From: a virus | IMG/VR virus record: IMGVR_UViG_3300032249_000501 | Span: 1-21,998 of that record | DNA: 21,998 nucleotides | Reading direction: 5' to 3' (one strand) | Part shown: positions 18,067 to 21,998 of the stretch, piece after piece | How positions within the stretch are numbered: the stretch's first letter is position 1 | How the letters are laid out: every line of letters starts with the position of its first letter | Position numbers and translations under genes: made by a program | The notes under the pieces: model-generated | What the model saw: the letters and a program-made list of their open reading frames with translations, nothing else | Told to the model about the DNA's origin: nothing | The model's database searches: none

Positions 18067-18256
18067 TATGGTGGCGTCAATAATAGTTTCTATTATATCA
18101 ATTATTACAGTTATTGGTCTATTCTCATTATTAATAGACTGTTTTAATGTTGAATATATAGATGAAATTCTCATAAACAATTATGAGACTAATCATAAAG
18201 ATGATTATGAATTAGTCAATAATGATTATGAGTATGATGATTATTCAGAAGAGTAA
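18059..18256 (+). CDS. Membrane peptide with acidic tail, 65 aa
   Basis: A membrane span (about 5-27, ASIIVSIISIITVIGLFSLL) is followed by an acidic Asn/Asp/Tyr-rich tail (NYETNHKDDYELVNND). The GTG at 18059 overlaps the protease stop by 8 bases and has GGAA upstream; an ATG at 18068 is the alternative. Coupling to the protease suggests joint action, but this is inference. Confidence 0.62.
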   Translation: MNNMVASIIVSIISIITVIGLFSLLIDCFNVEYIDEILINNYETNHKDDYELVNNDYEYDDYSEE

Positions 18257-18299
18257 TCAAAGTTGTCACGGATGATTTAATTTTTACTTTGGAGGTAAT

Positions 18300-18512
18300 A
18301 TGAGATACATTGCTATGATTATTGTTATGCTTTTTGGTTCAGTTTGCAGTGCTGGCGAATGTGTAAATGGTACTTGCAATCTACGCAGCCGTACCGTTAC
18401 GGTTGCCCGTGAACTAATCAGCGTACCCGTACAGGTGACACGACGCACCGTTGAGGCTACACGTACTTTTGGCCGTCGAACGGTTGATCGTGTTCGTAGT
18501 GTTACTCGTTGA
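18300..18512 (+). CDS. Secreted Arg/Thr/Val-rich protein, 70 aa
   Basis: Signal peptide about 1-18 (MIIVMLFGSVCSAG). The mature part has two Cys (CVNGTC) and then a repetitive Arg/Thr/Val pattern (RTVTVA, RRTVEATRTFGRRTVDRV), strongly basic. Its Arg codons are CGT/CGC rather than the AGA of its neighbours, so it may be a recent arrival. It could bind acidic envelope polymers or DNA outside the cell; unproven. GGAGG precedes the start. Confidence 0.72.
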   Translation: MRYIAMIIVMLFGSVCSAGECVNGTCNLRSRTVTVARELISVPVQVTRRTVEATRTFGRRTVDRVRSVTR

Positions 18513-18517
18513 TTATT

Positions 18518-18568
18518 AAGTGGAAAGTTCCCCCTTAAGTTCATACTTTTGGGGGTTCTTTTCCACTT
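18518..18568 (+). terminator. Long hairpin, probable intrinsic terminator
   Basis: CCCCC-TT-AAGT-TCAT-ACTT-TT-GGGGG (18530-18555) followed by TTCTTTT, with outer arms AAGTGGAAA (18518-18526) and TTTCCACTT (18560-18568). The right arm overlaps the -35 of the next promoter. Confidence 0.78.
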
Positions 18569-18594
18569 GACACAGGCTCTTTAGCGTGTATAAT
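18567..18594 (+). promoter_or_regulatory. Sigma-70-type promoter after the terminator
   Basis: TTGACA (18567-18572), 16-base spacer, TATAAT (18589-18594). No CCGAT motif. Drives 18613 onward. Confidence 0.87.
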
Positions 18595-18612
18595 GCACGA
18601 AAAGGAGGACTT

Positions 18613-18831
18613 ATGAAGTGTACGCATTGTAGAAATGATATTGACATTGATAGATATAATTTTTTGATTGAAACAGGAAGAACTGTTGTTTGCAAAATAT
18701 GTTCCATAGAGAAGAAAGCTATTGGATTTATGGATTGGAATCATAAAACCGCACCTAGCTTAGTTATGGTTCCAGCAAACGCAAAAGAAACTATTCGTAA
18801 ACTTGATAGAGCTAATAGGAGAGCAAGATAA
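18613..18831 (+). CDS. Zinc-finger protein, 72 aa
   Basis: CTHC (C3, C6) and CKIC (C36, C39) form a zinc finger, followed by GFMDWNHKTAPSLVMV and an Arg-rich end (LDRANRRAR). The DWxHKTAPxLV segment is recognisable from phage hypothetical proteins. The ATG at 18613 follows AAAAGGAGG and starts a few bases after transcription begins; an ATG at 18586 overlaps the -10 and is rejected. Confidence 0.8.
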   Translation: MKCTHCRNDIDIDRYNFLIETGRTVVCKICSIEKKAIGFMDWNHKTAPSLVMVPANAKETIRKLDRANRRAR

Positions 18832-19160
18832 TGGCTAAGAAATTTTATAAGGCACCAAAGCATAGTACAGGTAGAGTTATAACAACTAAGACTCCTTATG
18901 GAAGCACCAGTGATATGATCGTTACTGATACAGAAATCCTTAAGAAAGTATCGGTAGCAGAATTTTGTGTTCTGTTAAAGGATGATGATGGTTATTATAT
19001 CACAAATAAGAATAGAATAGATAGCGGACTCGCTGATCCTCTTAGGTATTGCGAGACTTACAGAAAGATTATGTCAGAAAAAATACAAAAAGATTTTGAC
19101 GCATGGGAGAAATACTTAAATGAGCAAGCAAATAAAAATGACTCAAATGACATGGCTTGA
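18831..19160 (+). CDS. Hypothetical protein, 109 aa
   Basis: Begins MAKKFYKAPKHSTGRVITTK, basic N-terminus, then VAEFCVLLKDDDGYYIT and an acidic, Asn-rich end. Its ATG shares a base with the previous stop. No recognised domain. Confidence 0.72.
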   Translation: MAKKFYKAPKHSTGRVITTKTPYGSTSDMIVTDTEILKKVSVAEFCVLLKDDDGYYITNKNRIDSGLADPLRYCETYRKIMSEKIQKDFDAWEKYLNEQANKNDSNDMA

Positions 19161-19350
19161 TTTATACAATTATCTTCATGCACAAGCTAATGGATTAGAT
19201 AACATTGGTAACTTCAATTGGAATGTTCCAGTGCTTATACATGATGCTGAAAGTGGAGATGAGTATAATTGCGATACGTGGGTACTTTCAGACAGCAATA
19301 AAAATGAAAAACTTGTATTACTAATTAATCCAGACTCTATTTTTAGGTAA
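19120..19350 (+). CDS. Small MTWxxL-family protein, 76 aa, paralogue of 16758
   Basis: MTWLDLYNYLHAQANGL, then VPVLIHDAESGDEYNCDTWV matches the 16758 protein in helix, PV strand and D-x-E-SGDE motif. The ATG at 19120 has GGGAG (19106-19110) upstream within the previous gene, giving a 10-residue extension; a start at 19138 or 19150 is possible. Overlaps the gene before by 41 bases. Confidence 0.75.
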   Translation: MSKQIKMTQMTWLDLYNYLHAQANGLDNIGNFNWNVPVLIHDAESGDEYNCDTWVLSDSNKNEKLVLLINPDSIFR

Positions 19351-19352
19351 TC

Positions 19353-19613
19353 ATGAAATTTACTGATGTTAGAAAATGGGCAAAAGAACAAGGATTTTCT
19401 GTTAGAAAAGAAGAGGATGATTCTATAAATGGAGCATCTTATTACTGGGCCAACTTAGAAAATCCTAATATAAATGGAGTGTCATTAAGCGTAAGCAAAC
19501 TTGCTAGAGATTTATTTAATCATATAAATAGTAATAAATATATAGATCATCAAATAAAATATCAAGAAAACTTAAAACATAAACATCTAGATAGAGATAA
19601 GTTTTGGTATTAA
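19353..19613 (+). CDS. Conserved small phage protein, 86 aa
   Basis: VRKWAKEQGFSVRKEEDDS, then NGASYYWANLENPN and SVSKLARDLFNHIN, ending HQIKYQENLK. The pattern of an N-terminal VRKWAKExGF helix, a GAxYYW strand and a SVSKLAxxxxNHI helix is familiar from phage hypothetical proteins. Function unknown. Confidence 0.8.
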   Translation: MKFTDVRKWAKEQGFSVRKEEDDSINGASYYWANLENPNINGVSLSVSKLARDLFNHINSNKYIDHQIKYQENLKHKHLDRDKFWY

Positions 19614-19616
19614 AAT

Positions 19617-19766
19617 ATGATATATGTTGCACAAATTCAATCTATTGTTAGAAAACCAATCTGTCCAACATATATTCATGATGATTGTACACGTATAGTT
19701 ATATCTATTGTTGGTATAATCATATGCTATATAATTTATTACAAGTATTTCAAAAACTTAGTCTGA
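19617..19766 (+). CDS. Small membrane protein, 49 aa
   Basis: Begins MIYVAQIQSIVRKPICPTYI; membrane span about 26-42 (VISIVGIIICYIIYY) with a basic end. It starts three bases after the previous stop; no clear ribosome site, so less certain. Confidence 0.5.
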   Translation: MIYVAQIQSIVRKPICPTYIHDDCTRIVISIVGIIICYIIYYKYFKNLV

Positions 19767-19782
19767 AAAACTAAAGAACCGC

Positions 19783-19811
19783 TTGACGGTTGACGATAGA
19801 TAGAGTATGAT
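19783..19811 (+). promoter_or_regulatory. tRNA promoter with CGAT motif
   Basis: TTGACG (19783-19788), CGAT (19794-19797), TATGAT (19806-19811), 17-base spacer. The tRNA begins 8 bases after the -10. Confidence 0.78.
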
Positions 19812-19819
19812 TGAGATAT

Positions 19820-19894
19820 GGCCCGATAGTCCAACTGGCAGCAGACAATCGACTTAAAATCGATACAGTGTGGGTTCGAATCCCACTCGGGCTA
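19820..19894 (+). tRNA. tRNA with UAA anticodon but short variable loop
   Basis: Acceptor GGCCCGA/TCGGGCT (G1-U72), D-arm GTC/GAC, anticodon stem ATCGA/TCGAT around CTTAAAA (anticodon TAA at 19855-19857), 5-base variable loop ACAGT, T-arm GTGGG TTCGAAT CCCAC, discriminator A. UAA reads UUA (Leu), but leucine tRNAs normally have a long variable arm. Confidence 0.88.
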
Positions 19895-19927
19895 CTTATA
19901 CACAGAAACCTTTTAAGAGTATAAATA

Positions 19928-20122
19928 ATGAACGAAGAAATCCAAACTCAATTTGATAGAGCCAAACAACTAGCTAAAGAAATTTGGTTTGATGATAATG
20001 AAACTGAAGATGCTAATGGTCGCTATTATTTTAACTGTGGATTTGCGGCGGGTTTGAATTATCAAAGACTAAAAGCTCTAGAAAAATTGAGTGAACTTGA
20101 TCAAGAATTAGGATTTCAATAA
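19928..20122 (+). CDS. Conserved small phage protein, 64 aa, paralogue of 21793
   Basis: The core RAKQLAKEIWFDD...YYFNCGFAAGLNYQRLKAL and end KLSELDQE are nearly the same as in the gene at 21793. A short helical protein without known function; the paralogue pair shows local duplication. Starts 33 bases after the tRNA. Confidence 0.8.
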   Translation: MNEEIQTQFDRAKQLAKEIWFDDNETEDANGRYYFNCGFAAGLNYQRLKALEKLSELDQELGFQ

Positions 20123-20556
20123 TGAATCAAGAACTACAGAATAAACTATACGAAAAGTATCCAAATCTTTTTAGTAACAAAGATAATAAATCCAGCCCCA
20201 TGATATATGGGTGCGAGGTTGGCGATGGTTGGTACAATCTGCTAAATTCTTTGTGTTGGAGAATTAATCAACATAAACAACAGAAGATTGATCGTTTCAG
20301 ATATCTGATTAAAAATGATCCAGAAAAGTTAAAGACTGAACCAGATTATCCCGATGTTAAGTTTGATCAGATTAAGCAGAAGTTTGGGGTTTTAAGGGTT
20401 TATTATTCTGGTGGAGATGAATATATTCGTGGGGCTGTTAGTGCAATTGAAGATTGTTCTAGTACAATTTGTGAGCAGTGTGGTAATAGTGGTAGTATAA
20501 GAAAAGGTGGATGGTCTGTGGTTTTGTGTGACCAATGTTTTGAAAAGAATAAATAA
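20122..20556 (+). CDS. Conserved phage-type zinc-ribbon protein, 144 aa
   Basis: The front part, YEKYPNLFSNKDN, SPMIYGCEVGDGWYNLL, then KQKFGVLRVYYSGGDEY, matches a recurrent phage family; the C-terminal CEQCGNSGSIRKGG and CDQCF form a zinc ribbon (C117, C120, C136, C139). Function unknown. Its ATG overlaps the previous stop. Confidence 0.82.
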   Translation: MNQELQNKLYEKYPNLFSNKDNKSSPMIYGCEVGDGWYNLLNSLCWRINQHKQQKIDRFRYLIKNDPEKLKTEPDYPDVKFDQIKQKFGVLRVYYSGGDEYIRGAVSAIEDCSSTICEQCGNSGSIRKGGWSVVLCDQCFEKNK

Positions 20557-20558
20557 CT

Positions 20559-20828
20559 ATGTGGAATTACTACTTGGTAGAAGAACTAATCATGAACTCT
20601 AAATGGTTAGAAGAAAATGGTGATAATTGGGCGGCTGGTCGAGTAGAGTGCCACAATGAAGATTCTATGGGTTATTCTGAAAGAGAATATTGGTTAATGA
20701 TAGACAAAAAAGATTGGAACAAGTTTGACGATTATCTAAGAACTTTGCGTACAACCTCTTTACAAACCCTTGACCAACTGATACAATCTAGTAAGTTGCC
20801 CATAGTCCAATTCCAGAGTAAGAAATGA
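20559..20828 (+). CDS. Hypothetical protein, 89 aa
   Basis: Aromatic, acidic N-terminal half (SKWLEENGDNWAAGRVE, SEREYWLMIDKKDWNKFDDY) and a helical end. No recognised domain. A later ATG at 20592 is a possible start. Ends in a 4-base overlap with the next gene. Confidence 0.72.
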   Translation: MWNYYLVEELIMNSKWLEENGDNWAAGRVECHNEDSMGYSEREYWLMIDKKDWNKFDDYLRTLRTTSLQTLDQLIQSSKLPIVQFQSKK

Positions 20829-21022
20829 ACTGGAGAAAAAATGATATGAGTTCTAATGAACAAATTAATGTTGGTGAGGAATTGGTCACAAGACTACAAA
20901 ATCTGAACAAGATGCTAGATGCTATTAAATCAGCACAGTTCGATGAGTTGAATCTTCCAGAAATAAATGAACAAAATAAATCTACTATGAAATCTAAAAA
21001 GTCTCCTAAAAGGACAAAATAA
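20825..21022 (+). CDS. Hypothetical protein, 65 aa, coiled coil with basic tail
   Basis: Residues 15-40 are a heptad-like helix (GEELVTRLQNLNKMLDAIKS); the end is very basic (KSKKSPKRTK). An ATGA overlap joins it to the gene before, and its stop shares a base with the next start. Confidence 0.7.
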   Translation: MNWRKNDMSSNEQINVGEELVTRLQNLNKMLDAIKSAQFDELNLPEINEQNKSTMKSKKSPKRTK

Positions 21023-21282
21023 TGGGCTGGGAATACCGAATTAGCAAAGAAATACAAACACATAAACATCTTCGCTATGATCCTAAAATAGTTTTTGGGA
21101 TTAAAAAAGTATTTGTTGGTGAGAATGGGGATATTGCTTATATTCGCTCTATGCCTGTATTTATGTCTGAAACTGTTGATGAGTTGAAAACTGAGATTCA
21201 GAATATGCTGGAGGGTTGTAATAAACCCATGATTGACTATAATACTGGAGAAGAAGTGAAACAACACTCGCCACCGACTTGA
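21022..21282 (+). CDS. Conserved small protein of WxYRI family, 86 aa
   Basis: MGWEYRISKEIQTHKHLRYD, then FGIKKVFVGENGDIAYIRSM and ETVDELKTEIQNMLEGC. The WxYRI start, GI-x-x-V-x-x...G-x-I strands and a C-terminal helix match a small family found in phages and proteobacteria. Function unknown. Confidence 0.78.
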   Translation: MGWEYRISKEIQTHKHLRYDPKIVFGIKKVFVGENGDIAYIRSMPVFMSETVDELKTEIQNMLEGCNKPMIDYNTGEEVKQHSPPT

Positions 21283-21509
21283 TCACCGGGAGGTAACGTC
21301 CTGTTGCTCTAATACTCGTATAGTTGAGATTCCTCACAAAGAGTATTAATCAACAATAATGGGGGCGTTTTCAATACAAAAAATCATGGTAAGACAAGGA
21401 AAAGGAGAATGGGATTTGACTAATATGAGAAAATAAAGCTTAGGTCTGGAACATTGACCTTGGATATCAGTGTTATTTTCAGAGTATTAGTAATGATACC
21501 TCACCTGCC
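21283..21509 (+). other. Non-coding stretch of 227 bases with a hairpin
   Basis: No gene is supported. AATACTC (21311-21317) pairs with GAGTATT (21341-21347) around an inner TGAG/CTCA stem. A second GAGTATTA occurs near 21481. A 16-codon open frame at about 21387 has no good ribosome site. Confidence 0.4.
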
Positions 21510-21656
21510 ATGTTTCAATTTTTATTTTGTTGTTTTTTTGGTTTTTTGATACTACAAATAGTATTTTTATCTTTTGTTTTACTTTACGAACTTTATGAAT
21601 TATTTTACTATTTGGTTAATCCGAATTTTAAAACTAATGATGTGGGACCAAAATGA
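21510..21656 (+). CDS. Hydrophobic membrane peptide, 48 aa
   Basis: MFQFLFCCFFGFLILQIVFL continues hydrophobic to residue 35, one long or two short spans, then a polar end. No clear ribosome site, but its stop overlaps the next ATG (ATGA). Very T-rich codons. Confidence 0.5.
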   Translation: MFQFLFCCFFGFLILQIVFLSFVLLYELYELFYYLVNPNFKTNDVGPK

Positions 21657-21796
21657 AACTAATTTTTGATATTATCGTATTCTTGCTAATACTTTTTTGT
21701 TTTCAAAGAATTGCTGAATTAAGCAACAGATTAGGAATGAATATTATGGTTGTTCAAGGATTGCAAGACAGAGTAAATGAACTGGAGAAAAAATGA
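21653..21796 (+). CDS. Membrane peptide with coiled-coil tail, 47 aa
   Basis: Span about 3-18 (LIFDIIVFLLILFCF) then a helix with Leu/Val spacing (LSNRLGMNIMVVQGLQDRVN). It overlaps both neighbours by 4 bases. The shape recalls small phage membrane proteins that assemble with partners; function unknown. Confidence 0.6.
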   Translation: MKLIFDIIVFLLILFCFQRIAELSNRLGMNIMVVQGLQDRVNELEKK

Positions 21797-21998
21797 AAAA
21801 AACTTGGCAACAAAAACAAAAAGAAAGTATTCAATCTGGTTATGACCGAGCCAAAGAATTAGCACAAGAAATATGGATAGAGGGAGATCATGAAGGAACT
21901 CCTAATGATTTTTATTATTTCCAATGTGGATTTGTGGCGGGTTTGAACTATCAGAGACTACAAGCACTAAATAAACTGAGCCAACTTGATCAAGAACT
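21793..21998 (+). CDS. Paralogue of the 19928 protein, cut by the window end
   Basis: MKKTWQQKQKESIQSGYDRA, then KELAQEIW...YYFQCGFVAGLNYQRLQAL and KLSQLDQE; 68 full codons are visible. It is close to the 19928 protein with an N-terminal extension of about 8 residues. GGAG in the preceding coding end is the ribosome site. Continues beyond the window. Confidence 0.82.
   Translation, partial: MKKTWQQKQKESIQSGYDRAKELAQEIWIEGDHEGTPNDFYYFQCGFVAGLNYQRLQALNKLSQLDQE

Noticed and set aside
20788-21267. A 159-codon hydrophobic open frame on the minus strand
   Set aside because: It is antisense to three coupled + strand genes; its hydrophobicity reflects reading A-rich genes backwards.

Overview
The window looks like an early or accessory region of a large tailed bacteriophage (or a closely related phage-like element). 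It has about 65 short, tightly packed genes, nearly all on the + strand. Many overlap by 1-20 bases and have clear Shine-Dalgarno sites. There are eight tRNA genes, two HNH endonucleases beside tRNA genes, many membrane micropeptides and zinc-ribbon proteins, and no ribosomal or housekeeping genes. No structural, packaging or replication-core gene is present. Promoters are of the sigma-70 type (TTGACA, then TATAAT or TATGAT). The host cannot be named from the sequence.

Layout. Positions 1-14,200 form a series of short operons of mostly unknown genes. Eight are separated by copies of an ~80-bp intergenic element made of four related arms around a GC-rich core (GCGGGCCG). In most cases the element is followed, about 40-70 bp downstream, by a promoter carrying a (G)CCGAT motif between its -35 and -10 boxes. 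This part holds a tRNA array at 4,367-5,309 (Lys, Thr, Gln, Asn, Glu, Ser), an HNH gene, a Cys-rich gp88-like protein, a minimal protein-kinase-fold protein, a promoter-driven stretch of ~340 bp with no gene but many potential stems (8,111-8,451), a single unusual tRNA with a minus-strand HNH gene at its 3' end, and a DUF932-family protein (11,455-12,654). At 12.9-13.4 kb a leader motif (CAGTCAGTGA) occurs three times.

From about 14.2 kb the genes become more AT-rich (frequent AGA and TTA codons) and the four-arm elements stop. CCGAT-type promoters continue. This part encodes a membrane-anchored protein with an EF-hand-like loop, a UV-damage endonuclease (UvdE family), a secreted trypsin-like serine protease followed by a membrane peptide and a secreted Arg/Thr/Val-rich protein, an odd tRNA with a UAA anticodon, and a run of small conserved phage-type proteins. 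Two pairs of paralogues lie here (16,758 and 19,120; 19,928 and 21,793, the last cut by the window end).

How the parts may work together (inference). The repeated element plus the shared promoter form look like a dispersed regulon, in which one factor could control many small early operons at once. The tRNAs fit supplementation of host decoding for the AT-rich genes. The micropeptides, secreted protease and acidic proteins are of the kind used for host takeover or exclusion, but none has a demonstrated function here.
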